NCBI RefSeq assembly: GCF_019802345.1
Contig: NZ_JAINDZ010000008.1
Coordinates: 88,737 to 152,736, forward strand
Source of the DNA: Methylosinus sp. Sm6
GTDB lineage: Bacteria; Pseudomonadota; Alphaproteobacteria; Rhizobiales; Beijerinckiaceae
DNA length: 64,000 bases
Direction of reading: 5' to 3'
The notes under the pieces are model-generated. The model ran no database searches. It was not told where the DNA came from and was given only the letters and a program-made list of their open reading frames with translations. Position 1 is the stretch's first letter. Each line of letters begins with the position of its first letter. The translations under genes were made by a program, and so were the position numbers. Shown here piece by piece: positions 27,150 to 35,862 of the stretch.

Positions 27150-27844
27150 GCTTCCTTGAATCTATAGCCCACGCCGTAGAGCGTCTCGATCATTTCGAAC
27201 TCCGGATCGGCCACTTTGAACTTTTTCCGCAGGCGCTTGATGTGGCTGTCGATGGTGCGGTCATCGACATAGACCTGATCGTCATAGGCCGCGTCCATCA
27301 GCGCGTTGCGGCTCTTCACCACGCCCGGCCGCTGCGCCAGAGCTTGGAGAATGAGAAATTCGGTCACCGTGAGCACGACCGGATCGCCGCGCCAGGTGCA
27401 AGTGTGGCGCTCGGGGTCCATGACCAGCGCGCCGCGCTCCAGCACCTTCGCTTCGGATTCCTTCTGCGCCGCCGCTTCCTTCGGATTGGCGCGGCGCAGG
27501 ATCGCCTTCACGCGCTCGACCAGGAGACGCTGCGAGAACGGCTTATGGATGAAATCATCGGCGCCCATCTTGAGCCCGAACAATTCGTCGATCTCCTCGT
27601 CCTTCGAGGTGAGGAAGATCACGGGAAGATCGGATTTCTGGCGCAGGCGGCGCAGCAGCTCCATGCCGTCCATGCGCGGCATCTTGATGTCGAAGATGGC
27701 GAGATCCGGCGGATTGGCGCGCAGCCCGTCGAGCGCCGCGGCGCCGTCGGTGTAGGTCTGAACGCGATAGCCTTCGCCCTCCAAGGCGATCGAGACGGAA
27801 GTGAGAATATTGCGATCGTCGTCCACGAGAGCGATGGTCGGCAT
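27146..27844 (-). CDS. chvI: ChvI-type response regulator
   Basis: 232 residues from the ATG at 27844; a TTG two codons earlier is possible. The receiver domain has the acidic pocket LVDDD and the phosphorylated aspartate Asp52 ([10 protein letters not shown]). The C-terminal OmpR-type winged helix ends in the conserved [16 protein letters not shown] and TLYGVGYRF. With ChvG it regulates surface and stress genes, and is probably the first gene of chvI-chvG-hprK. The stop overlaps the chvG start by four bases. Confidence 0.94.
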   Translation of the reverse strand: MPTIALVDDDRNILTSVSIALEGEGYRVQTYTDGAAALDGLRANPPDLAIFDIKMPRMDGMELLRRLRQKSDLPVIFLTSKDEEIDELFGLKMGADDFIHKPFSQRLLVERVKAILRRANPKEAAAQKESEAKVLERGALVMDPERHTCTWRGDPVVLTVTEFLILQALAQRPGVVKSRNALMDAAYDDQVYVDDRTIDSHIKRLRKKFKVADPEFEMIETLYGVGYRFKEA

Positions 27845-28475
27845 AGTCAACCTTTGCTGTCTGCGCCCGCTCCAAGTCCCGGGCTGCGTGATGCTTTCGA
27901 GACGCCGCGGCGTTCAGGGCTCGTCCCGTAGGTCCGCGCGCGCCGCCGTCACTGTTTGTCGTCCGCCGATTTTTTACGGCCGGCGTCTCTGCGCCGCCAC
28001 GTTCGCGAATATCGGCGGCCGAAATGTGGCCTGCTCATGCGCTCGGCGCGCGACCGCCCGAAAGACGGCTGCTTCGCCGTTCTGTCGCCCTTATATACAT
28101 ATTCGCGTCACAAATCACCAACTTGCGAAATCGAGGCGGAATGCCGCGCGCTGCGCCGAAGCTCGAGGCGGGAGCGCGACGCGCGCCTCGGACGCGAGCC
28201 GAGCGGCGCCGCCGCTTCCGTTGCCGAACTGTCGCACTTCTTTTCTAGCGTAGCGCAGCCGGATCGAATCGGCCAGAGAGGCGCCGACGCCTCCGATTGC
28301 CGATCGCGCAAGTCGCTTTGTGGCGTATCCGTTTTTCATCATCTCGTTTTTCAGCACGCATTCGCGTCGCCGAGAGGCGTTCCGTCTCGATCGAGCAAGA
28401 GATCGTCGCCGCGGCCCGAGCGGCTGCGCGCATGTTCCGCTCGTTTGGCGCGGCGCGGGAACAAAGGATTGCGGC
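27845..28475. other. gene-free stretch between chvI and the porin gene
   Basis: About 630 bases lie between two divergent genes. It must hold the promoters for chvI (left) and the porin (right). A locally AT-rich patch at 28088-28112 (CTTATATACATATTCG) is the most promoter-like part. Several open frames cross it but have no recognisable protein, ribosome site or plausible composition. Confidence 0.5.
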
Positions 28476-30191
28476 ATGGATTTGACCCGCTGCTTCGCCG
28501 CAGCTCCGACAATGGCCTCGATCGTCGCGCTCACGCTCGTGAGCGCGCCGGCGCGCGCCGAGCAGGAAGATTTGCGCGCGGAGATTCGGTCCTTGACCGA
28601 GAGGCTGCGCAAGCTCGAGACGAAGCTCGACAAGGCGCAGAAGTCGGCGGCCGCCGATAAAAAGAAGGAGAAGGAGGAAAAGGAGAAAGAAAAGGAGAAA
28701 GAAAAGGAGAAGAAGGAGGAGGCCGAGAAGATCGGGCCCGACAAATTCCGCTTTCGGGGCATCACGATCACGCCGGGCGGCTTCCTCGCGCTGGAGAGCG
28801 TCTGGCGCAGCCGCTGGATCGGCGCCGACGTCAACACGCCGTTCCAGAATATTCCGTATAATTTCTTCGCGACGGCGCATTCGAGCGAGTTCCGCTTCAG
28901 CGCCCGCCCGAGCCGCTTCACTTTGCTCCTCAAAGGGGACGTCGATCCCACCACCAACATATTCGCTTATGTCGAAACCGATTTTCTCGGCGCCGCCCAG
29001 ACCGCCAACTCCAATCAGAGCAATTCCTATAATTTGCGCCTGCGCCAGGCCTACGCCAATATCGATTGGGATATTTTCGGAACGCATTTCATGGCCGGAC
29101 AGGCCTGGTCGCTCGTCACCTTGAACAAGGTCGGCATCCGGCCGGACACGTCGGTGCAGCCGCTGACCATCGACCATCAATATGTCCCCGGCTACACTTG
29201 GGCGCGCCAGCCGGGTCTGCGCCTCACTGTGGATTACAACAAGGAGTTCTGGGCCTCCTTCGCGGCCGAAGGCGCCGCCACCACTTTCGCCGGCTATGGC
29301 GTGCTGCCGCCCGGCTTCGCCGGCACGACGAGCCTGCCGCTGCAAAATCCGATTCTGTTCGGACAGCCGGCGAATGGCGGTCTCTTCAACAGCGTGAACA
29401 GCTATTCGTTGAACCGCGCGCCCGATCTCATCGGCAAGGTTGCCTGGGACGCGAATGTCTTCGATCGCAAGGTGCATGTCGAGGGCTTCGGCCTGATGCG
29501 CAATTTCACCACCCGCGCCTATTGGGGCAATCAGAACGCCTGGGGCGGCGGCTTCGGCGGCGGCGTCTACGCGCAGATCATTCCCGATTATCTCGATTTC
29601 CAAGTCTCCGGCGCCGTCGGCCGCGGCATCGGCCGCTATGGCAGCGCGCAGCTCCCGGACGCCACATGGTCGATCTTCGGCGGCGGTCCGCTGCCGATCG
29701 GCCAACGCATGCTCCTCGTCGGCGCGATCCTGCACCCGACGCCGCAGACCGACATCTACGCCTATGCCGGCGGCGAATTCGCCCAGAGCAATCCTCAATA
29801 CGCCTCATGGGGCAACAGTCTGATCTATGGGGGCTACGCCAATCCGTTCTTCAACAATCTCGGCTGCAACATAGAGAATGACGCGCTCACCACGGCGCCG
29901 TTCCTCTCGGCGGGCACGGCGGCCAATGTCGCGCTCGGCGGCGCCTACGGCTGCTCCGGCCAGATCAAGGCTATTCGGCAGATCACCGGCGGCGTCTGGC
30001 ACACCTTGTACGAGGGCAAGTTCGGCAAGATCAGGGGCGGCGTGCAATTTTCCTACACGATCAAGGACGGCTTCTTCGGCTATGGCGGCGCGCCCCGGGC
30101 GCGGGACAGCATGGCGTTCACCAGCTTCCGCTATTATCCGTTCGAGGGCGGCGGCCCCGCGCCGACCGTGCCCGTGCTGGCCAAATACTGA
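28476..30191 (+). CDS. outer-membrane porin with charged N-terminal linker
   Basis: 571 residues from ATG 28476, which follows AAGGA by a normal distance; the frame is open to 28320 but without a ribosome site. A signal peptide ends at about residue 28 (LTLVSAPARA). It is followed by a short coiled coil (EIRSLTERLRKLETKLDKAQ), then a Lys/Glu run encoded by a 12-base repeat. From about residue 85 the sequence alternates in the style of beta strands (FRFSARPSRFTLLLKGDVDP, NLRLRQAYANIDWDIFGTHF), as in the DcaP-like/alphaproteobacterial porins. The coiled coil suggests a trimeric porin tethered toward the periplasm. Substrate unknown. It ends FRYYPF plus a short tail rather than in the usual terminal Phe. 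Confidence 0.8.
   Translation: MDLTRCFAAAPTMASIVALTLVSAPARAEQEDLRAEIRSLTERLRKLETKLDKAQKSAAADKKKEKEEKEKEKEKEKEKKEEAEKIGPDKFRFRGITITPGGFLALESVWRSRWIGADVNTPFQNIPYNFFATAHSSEFRFSARPSRFTLLLKGDVDPTTNIFAYVETDFLGAAQTANSNQSNSYNLRLRQAYANIDWDIFGTHFMAGQAWSLVTLNKVGIRPDTSVQPLTIDHQYVPGYTWARQPGLRLTVDYNKEFWASFAAEGAATTFAGYGVLPPGFAGTTSLPLQNPILFGQPANGGLFNSVNSYSLNRAPDLIGKVAWDANVFDRKVHVEGFGLMRNFTTRAYWGNQNAWGGGFGGGVYAQIIPDYLDFQVSGAVGRGIGRYGSAQLPDATWSIFGGGPLPIGQRMLLVGAILHPTPQTDIYAYAGGEFAQSNPQYASWGNSLIYGGYANPFFNNLGCNIENDALTTAPFLSAGTAANVALGGAYGCSGQIKAIRQITGGVWHTLYEGKFGKIRGGVQFSYTIKDGFFGYGGAPRARDSMAFTSFRYYPFEGGGPAPTVPVLAKY
28677..28712 (+). repeat. 12-base tandem repeat inside the porin gene
   Basis: Three tandem units of about GAAAAGGAGAAA begin at 28677, 28689 and 28701, the last with one change. 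They encode the alternating Glu-Lys run of the porin linker. Because the unit is a multiple of three, gain or loss of units would change linker length without breaking the gene. Confidence 0.85.
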
Positions 30192-30208
30192 AATCGCGAC
30201 GCGGCGCG

Positions 30209-31690
30209 TCAGCCGGTCCAATCGAGCGAGCGCGCCACCGCCTTGCGCCATTTGGCGAGGCGGCGATCGCGCTCCTCGCGGGGCATGAGCGGCTCGAAGC
30301 GCCGGTCCGCGCGCCAATGCGCGGCGAGCTCCTGCACATTGCTCCAGAAGCCGACGGCCAGCCCCGCCGCATAGGCGGCGCCGAGCGCGGTCGTCTCGAT
30401 GCAGCGCGGCCGCACCACCGGGGCGCCGAGCAGGTCGGCCTGGAATTGCATCAGCAAGTCATTCGCCGCCATGCCGCCGTCGACGCGCAGCTCTTCCAGA
30501 GCGACGCCGCTGTCGGCCTCCATCGCCTCCAGCATGTCGACGGTCTGGAAGGCGGCCGCCTCCAGCGCCGCGCGCGCGATATGAGCTTTCGTCGAAAAGC
30601 GCGTGAGGCCGGCGATCAGCCCACGCGCGTCCTCGCGCCAATAAGGCGCATAGAGTCCCGAGAAAGCTGGCACGAAATAGACGTCGCCATTGTCGGGAAC
30701 GCTGCGCGCGAGCGCTTCGATCTCGCCGCTCGATGCGATGAGTCCGAGATTGTCGCGCAGCCATTGCACCAGCGCCCCGGCGATGGCGACCGAACCCTCG
30801 AGCGCATAAGAAGGTTTGGCGTCGCCGAGCTTGTAAGCGAGCGTCGAGAGCAATCCCTTGGTCGAGGCGCGCGGCGTCTCGCCGACGTTCATCAGCAGGA
30901 AACAGCCCGTTCCATAAGTGTTCTTGGCGTCGCCCGGCGAGAAGCAGGCCTCGCCGAAGAGCGCCGCATGCTGATCGCCGAGCGCGGCGGCGAGCGGGAC
31001 GCCCGCGAGCGCGCCGCGGCACAGGCCATAGATTTCGCTCGACGAACGAATCTCCGGCAGGCAGGCGCGCGGAACGCCGAACAGCCGCAGCAGCTCATCG
31101 TCCCATTGCAGCGTCGCCAGATTCATCAATTGCGTGCGCGACGCATTGGTGGCGTCGGTGAAATGGCGCCCGGTCAGATTCCATGCGATCCAGGAGTCCA
31201 TCGTGCCGAACAGAACCTCGCCCGCTTCCGCCCTTTCTCTCGCGCCCGGAATATTTTCGAACAGCCACACGAGCTCGAGGCTGGAGAAATAAGTGGAGAG
31301 CGGCAGACCGGTCTTCGCGCGCAGCCGATCCTTGCCGCCCTCCGCAGCGAAGCGGGCGACGAGCGGCTCGCTGCGCGTGTCCATCCAGACGAGGGCGTGA
31401 TGCAGCGGCTCGCCCGTGCGGCGATCCCAGAGCAGCGTCGTCTCGCGCTGATTGGTGAGGCCGACGCAAGCGAGATCGCTCGGCGAGAGATGCGCTTTTG
31501 CGAGCGCGCCGTCGATGGTCGCCTGCGTGTTGCGCCAGATTTCCAGCGCGTCATGCTCGACCCAGCCGGGACGCGGGCAGATTTGCGCATGCTCGCGCTG
31601 ATCGAGCGCGACGATCTCGCCTCGCCGGTCGAAGACGATGAAGCGTGTGCTGGTCGTTCCCTGATCGACCGCACCGACATATCCGCCCAT
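30209..31690 (-). CDS. glpK: glycerol kinase
   Basis: 493 residues, standard length for the FGGY kinase GlpK. Visible motifs are the N-terminal phosphate loop ([16 protein letters not shown]), the substrate region ([20 protein letters not shown]), [28 protein letters not shown], and the C-terminal [18 protein letters not shown]. It phosphorylates glycerol to glycerol 3-phosphate in the cytoplasm. No glpF or glpD is adjacent; it converges on the porin gene, leaving 17 bases between stops. About 100 bases separate its start from the end of the small gene upstream on the same strand. Confidence 0.97.
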   Translation of the reverse strand: MGGYVGAVDQGTTSTRFIVFDRRGEIVALDQREHAQICPRPGWVEHDALEIWRNTQATIDGALAKAHLSPSDLACVGLTNQRETTLLWDRRTGEPLHHALVWMDTRSEPLVARFAAEGGKDRLRAKTGLPLSTYFSSLELVWLFENIPGARERAEAGEVLFGTMDSWIAWNLTGRHFTDATNASRTQLMNLATLQWDDELLRLFGVPRACLPEIRSSSEIYGLCRGALAGVPLAAALGDQHAALFGEACFSPGDAKNTYGTGCFLLMNVGETPRASTKGLLSTLAYKLGDAKPSYALEGSVAIAGALVQWLRDNLGLIASSGEIEALARSVPDNGDVYFVPAFSGLYAPYWREDARGLIAGLTRFSTKAHIARAALEAAAFQTVDMLEAMEADSGVALEELRVDGGMAANDLLMQFQADLLGAPVVRPRCIETTALGAAYAAGLAVGFWSNVQELAAHWRADRRFEPLMPREERDRRLAKWRKAVARSLDWTG

Positions 31691-31790
31691 CCACGCCTCC
31701 CTGGCCGGTCGGCGCGCAGGATGGCAGGTCCGCAGGCATGCGTCATCTTGGGAAGAGCAAGCCTTCCGACTCGCCCTTCACTCGGGTTTC

Positions 31791-32108
31791 TCACCCGGCG
31801 AATTCGGACAGCACGGCGGCAAGGGTCCGCGTCTGCGTCCAATCGAGCAGAATGTCGGCGCAGCCCGCGGCGCGCAGGGTCACGCCGTCGTCGCGCACCT
31901 CGGCCTCGAATTCGTGATCGCTGGCGATGGGGCTCATGAAAATCTGCCGCTCCGCGCTCGCGCCCTCGGCGACCGCGGTCAGCGCCCGCGAGAGGATGCC
32001 CGCCTCCTGCCGCGTCAGCCGGCGGGGCGGATGGTCGCCGGCGCTTATGGTCGCCAATGCGCCAAAAGCGCGGTGCTCGGCGGCGGCGACTTCGACGATT
32101 TGCGACAT
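31791..32108 (-). CDS. small conserved-looking protein of unknown function
   Basis: 105 residues, no signal peptide or membrane segment, acidic with a mixed alpha/beta character (MSQIVEVAAAEHRAFGALAT; ILLDWTQTRTLAAVLSEFAG). The ATG at 32108 has a GAGGA ribosome site at good distance. I do not recognise the family. It faces the nitroreductase/AAA pair across a 226-base gap with an AT-rich promoter-like segment, and lies upstream of glpK on the same strand. Confidence 0.6.
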   Translation of the reverse strand: MSQIVEVAAAEHRAFGALATISAGDHPPRRLTRQEAGILSRALTAVAEGASAERQIFMSPIASDHEFEAEVRDDGVTLRAAGCADILLDWTQTRTLAAVLSEFAG

Positions 32109-32167
32109 TTTCCGTCCTCTTTGTCTCGAGCCGTTCCCTCAGCGATATGGGTGAGTCAATGAACATA

Positions 32168-32196
32168 TTGAAAAATAAATGTTATCATAATTTATT
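32168..32196 (+). promoter_or_regulatory. possible promoter for the nitroreductase/AAA pair
   Basis: TTGAAA (32168-32173), 17 bases, then TTTATT (32191-32196), within the most AT-rich patch of this otherwise GC-rich region. The next plus-strand gene starts at 32335. The match is four of six to the -10 consensus, so this is a suggestion. Confidence 0.35.
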
Positions 32197-32334
32197 GCGG
32201 CGCAGCGAAGCAGGCATGATCCTTGAATCCCCTTCGGTCATGTCAGGGAGTTGGAACATGGCGCATCCGCTGCGGCCGGCAATCAAGAATCATACCCGGG
32301 CGCGGGCCTCCGCCGGCCGCGGGGGAGGACGGCC

Positions 32335-33951
32335 GTGAGCTTCGATCGCGACGCTATTCCGGAAGATATCCGTGGCTATCACCGCCGCACCAAGCATGCG
32401 CCCAATCGCTATGCGATGGGGCCCGGCTTTCTCGATTGGGCGTCGCAGCCCAATCCGTTCCGCCGTTTCGCCGGGGCGCGCCTCGCGCCGCTGCCGCTGC
32501 TCGACCATGAGGAAACGGCGGCCTTCCCCGGCCCCGCGGCCGCCGCGGCGCCCGTCGATGCGGCGGCGCTCGGCTTGTTCCTCGAGCTCGCCTTCGGCCT
32601 CAGCGCCTGGAAGAGCTATGAGAACTCGACCTGGGCGCTGCGCAACAATCCCTCCTCCGGCAATCTCCACCCGACCGAATGCTATGCACTGCTCGACTCC
32701 CTCGCCGGGGTGAGCGAGGCGGCCGGGCTCTATCATTATGCGCCGGCCGAGCATGCGCTGGAGGAGCGCGCGGCCTATGAGGCGGCGCACGTGCTGCCGC
32801 GCGGGGGCTTTCTCTTGGCGCTCTCCTCCATCGCCTGGCGCGAAGCCTGGAAATATGGCGAGCGCGCCTATCGCTATTGTCAGCTCGACGCCGGCCATGC
32901 GATCGGCGCGGCAGCTCAAGCCGCCTTTGCGCTCGGCTGGCGGGCGAGCGCGCTCACCGAGCCGTCGGACGCCGAGATCGCGGCTCTCATCGGCCTCGAT
33001 CGCGAGGACGCCGCGCATCGGCGCGAGCCGGAGCATCCCGATCTCGTGATGTGGATCTCGACCGAGGCCGCGCCCGCGGCGCCGGCGCTCGATCTCTTTG
33101 CGCTCATCGACGCGCCGCGCGCATTTCACGGACAAGCGAACCGGTTGAGCGAGGATCACGACGGTTGGCCGGTGATCGATCTCGCCGGGCAGTTCTGCCG
33201 CAAGCCGCGGCAGGCGACGAAACCAACGCCGACGCGGGGTCAATGGCCGGCGCCCATAGCCCCGCGCGTCTCCATCGGCCGCGCCGTGCGCAAGCGGCGC
33301 AGCGCGCAGCGCATGGACGGCGCGACCTCCATGCCGGCGGAAATTTTCGCCGCAATGCTCGCCGCGACTCTGCCGAGCGAGAGCAATCTTCTCTCGGCCT
33401 TTCCCTGGGCGACCTCTCTGACCTTGATCCTGTTCGTGCATCGCGTCGACGGCGTCGAGCCGGGCATTTACGCGCTGCAACGCGACAGCGATGTCGCGGC
33501 GCGGCTGCGCGCCGCTTGCCGCAAGGAATTCGAGTGGTCGCTCATCGATCTTTCCGGCCTGCCGCTCTATCGGCTCTATGCCGGCGCGGCGGAGAAGGCG
33601 GCGACGAAGCTCGCCTGCCTGCAGCCGATCTCCGGCAAGGGCTGCTTCAGCCTCGCGATGATCGCCGATTTCGACCATGCGCTCGAGGAGGACGGGCCCT
33701 TCGCCTATCGACGCCTGCATTTCGAGGCCGGCCTCATCGGTCAGGCCCTCTACCTCTGGGCGACGGCCTGCGGCTTCGCCGGAACCGGCATCGGCTGCTT
33801 CTTCGACGACGAGGCGCATGAGCTGCTCGGCCTCTCGCAGGACGCGACGCAGTTCCAGGATGTCTATCACTTCACCGTCGGCGGAGCGATCGACGACGCC
33901 CGCATTCTGACGCTTCCCCCCTATCCGGACGAGAGACGAGATCGGCGATGA
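32335..33951 (+). CDS. tandem-domain nitroreductase family protein (SagB/ThcOx-like)
   Basis: 538 residues from the GTG at 32335, which follows GGGGGAGG; the frame is open to 32251 but that stretch is non-coding in look. Two nitroreductase-fold halves are visible. The first holds WALRNNPSSGNLHPTECYAL and AYRYCQLDAGHAIGAAAQAA. The second holds SIGRAVRKRRSAQRMDGATS and FEAGLIGQALYLWATACGFA. FMN should bind at the dimer-like interface. Tandem proteins of this kind belong to the SagB/ThcOx dehydrogenases, some of which oxidise azoline rings in modified peptides. No peptide precursor or cyclodehydratase gene is seen here, so the substrate is open. The last four bases (ATGA) overlap the next gene. 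Confidence 0.85.
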   Translation: MSFDRDAIPEDIRGYHRRTKHAPNRYAMGPGFLDWASQPNPFRRFAGARLAPLPLLDHEETAAFPGPAAAAAPVDAAALGLFLELAFGLSAWKSYENSTWALRNNPSSGNLHPTECYALLDSLAGVSEAAGLYHYAPAEHALEERAAYEAAHVLPRGGFLLALSSIAWREAWKYGERAYRYCQLDAGHAIGAAAQAAFALGWRASALTEPSDAEIAALIGLDREDAAHRREPEHPDLVMWISTEAAPAAPALDLFALIDAPRAFHGQANRLSEDHDGWPVIDLAGQFCRKPRQATKPTPTRGQWPAPIAPRVSIGRAVRKRRSAQRMDGATSMPAEIFAAMLAATLPSESNLLSAFPWATSLTLILFVHRVDGVEPGIYALQRDSDVAARLRAACRKEFEWSLIDLSGLPLYRLYAGAAEKAATKLACLQPISGKGCFSLAMIADFDHALEEDGPFAYRRLHFEAGLIGQALYLWATACGFAGTGIGCFFDDEAHELLGLSQDATQFQDVYHFTVGGAIDDARILTLPPYPDERRDRR

Positions 33952-35666
33952 ACATTCAGATCGAACGCCAATATGTCGAAGCGCTGATGCAGCGCTATCC
34001 GGCGCATGCCGGGCTCGCCGAGCAATTGCGCTTCAGCGACCGCGTCGAGATGGAGTTCTCGCATCTTTCCGACGAGGAATTGACCTTCCTCGAAGGTCTC
34101 TATCGAGAGGCGGGCCCCGACATGCGCGCCCGCGCCGCGCAGCTCGCCACCTTGCGCGAGGCGCTGAAGGCCGGCGGCAGGCGTTTCGAGGCCTCGGAGC
34201 TCGAGCAAGTGCTGCCGGCGATGGTGAAATACCTCACCGCCGACGCCATTCGCGGCTGGCTGTTCACGGCGAGCGTCGCGTCGAAGCCACTGCCCTATGT
34301 CATCACCCGCTTCGATTATGTGCCGGCCTCCAACGACGAGGCGGGCAAGGTGATGATCGAGCTGAAGTCCAACGCCAAGGGCGTGCTGACGACCAACGCC
34401 ATCCGCATCATGGCCGCGGATGCGAACGGGCGGACGATCAACGAGATTCTCGCGGCGAAGGGATATATTCGCGAGACGGCGGAGCTGGTCGAGGCCTTCG
34501 ACGCGGCGACCGAGACCTATTTCGACTGGCGCGGCCGCTATGGCCAGCAATTCACCGGCCGCGGCACCGGCTTTCACGCGGAAGACCCCAATTCCTCGCA
34601 TCGCGACACCGACTGGTCGCGCAAGGATGTCGTCGTGCTGTCGACGAGCGGCGGCGACGCGCGCCTCGTCAATGACGAGGCGATCCTGACCGCGCGCAGC
34701 CTGACGCTGGAATCGCCCGGCGACGTGCTCGGAAATTTCATCCGCAAGGCGGCCAAGAGCAATAAATATTCGGTCGAGGACGAGCTGGCCGAGCTGCAGA
34801 CGCAAATCCCCGAGGGATTGTTCAAGCGCATTCCGGTGCACCCTTACATTCTGATGTTCCATCTCGATCTGCATCACCATGTCTGGGTGCATGTCGACGA
34901 GATGAAGCTCTATGAATATAAGCCGGCGCTGAAGCAGAAGCTGGTGCTGCCGGCCGAGCAGACCGATCTCATCGACATTCTGACCGCCGAGATGGACGTG
35001 CTGATGGACGACATCGTCGCCGGCAAGTCCGGCGGCACCACCGTGCTGTGCGCGGGCCCGCCCGGCGTCGGCAAGACGCTCACCGCCGAGGTCTATTCGG
35101 AGATCATTCAGCGCCCGCTCTATCGCGTGCATTCGGGCCAGCTCGGCCTCAATGTCGCGACGATGGAGACCGCGCTGAAGGAGATTCTGACGCGCGCGCA
35201 GCGCTGGGGCGCGGTGATGCTGATCGACGAGGCCGATGTCTATATCAAGCGCCGCGACGACAATATCGCCATGAACGCCGTGGTCGGCGTGTTCCTGCGC
35301 GTGCTCGAATATTTCAACGGGCTGCTGTTCCTCACCACCAACCGCGTCGACGATATCGACGAGGCGATCGTCTCGCGCTGTATCGCGCTCATCAAATACA
35401 ACCCGCCGGACGATGACGCCAAGCGTCGCATCTGGCGCGTGATGGCCGAGCAGTTCGCGCTTTCGGTGAATGAATCGCTGATCGATGATCTCGTTGCTGC
35501 GTTCCCGCAGGCGACAGGTCGCGACATCAAGGGCCTCGCCAAGCTGACGGCGAAATTCTGCCATCAGAAGCAGGTCGCGCCGGACCTCGCCGTATTCCAG
35601 CGCTGCGCCATCTTCCGCGGGCTGGATGTGATGCGCGTGGGGGAGATGAAGACCGCGGCGGAGTGA
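33948..35666 (+). CDS. AAA-family ATPase coupled to the nitroreductase
   Basis: 572 residues. A unique N-terminal part of about 330 residues (opening MNIQIERQYVEALMQRYP) precedes one AAA module. Walker A is GPPGVGKT near residue 370, Walker B MLIDEADVYI near 423, sensor 1 FLTTNRVDD, and an arginine-containing AIVSRCIALIKY segment. The NAVVGVFLRVLEYFNGLLFL stretch recalls eukaryote-like AAA proteins with a single module rather than FtsH or Clp. It has no membrane segment. Its ATG overlaps the nitroreductase stop, so both are probably made together. A remodelling or activation role toward the nitroreductase is inference. Confidence 0.85.
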   Translation: MNIQIERQYVEALMQRYPAHAGLAEQLRFSDRVEMEFSHLSDEELTFLEGLYREAGPDMRARAAQLATLREALKAGGRRFEASELEQVLPAMVKYLTADAIRGWLFTASVASKPLPYVITRFDYVPASNDEAGKVMIELKSNAKGVLTTNAIRIMAADANGRTINEILAAKGYIRETAELVEAFDAATETYFDWRGRYGQQFTGRGTGFHAEDPNSSHRDTDWSRKDVVVLSTSGGDARLVNDEAILTARSLTLESPGDVLGNFIRKAAKSNKYSVEDELAELQTQIPEGLFKRIPVHPYILMFHLDLHHHVWVHVDEMKLYEYKPALKQKLVLPAEQTDLIDILTAEMDVLMDDIVAGKSGGTTVLCAGPPGVGKTLTAEVYSEIIQRPLYRVHSGQLGLNVATMETALKEILTRAQRWGAVMLIDEADVYIKRRDDNIAMNAVVGVFLRVLEYFNGLLFLTTNRVDDIDEAIVSRCIALIKYNPPDDDAKRRIWRVMAEQFALSVNESLIDDLVAAFPQATGRDIKGLAKLTAKFCHQKQVAPDLAVFQRCAIFRGLDVMRVGEMKTAAE

Positions 35667-35687
35667 AGAGACGCGGCTCGCCCAGCG

Positions 35688-35723
35688 CCGTCATGGCCGG
35701 GCTCGTCCCGGCCGTGGATGGCC
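35688..35723. repeat. dispersed repeat, family E (CGTCATGGCCGGG)
   Basis: CCGTCATGGCCGGGCTCGTC followed by CCGGCCGTGGATGGCC: a short inverted pair (GGCCGGG / CCCGGCC) also found, diverged, at 63908. It lies in a 196-base gap after the AAA gene that also holds a 12-base direct repeat (TTCCCGATGCGG, about 35775-35800) and no gene. Confidence 0.65.
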
Positions 35724-35862
35724 CCCCCCGCGGAGGGCGGTCGGACCCCGCGCGCTCTGCGGGAAGTGGGAGCGCTTCCCGATGCGGCTTCCCGATGCGG
35801 CTTCTTGCGCCTGCGCCCCGCCCGCTGTAGACGGCGCTGACCGCGCTTCCATCTAATCAGCC

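Noticed and set aside
27956..28475. Frames across the chvI-porin gap as possible small genes
   Set aside because: No ribosome sites, odd composition and no recognisable protein; treated as regulatory DNA.
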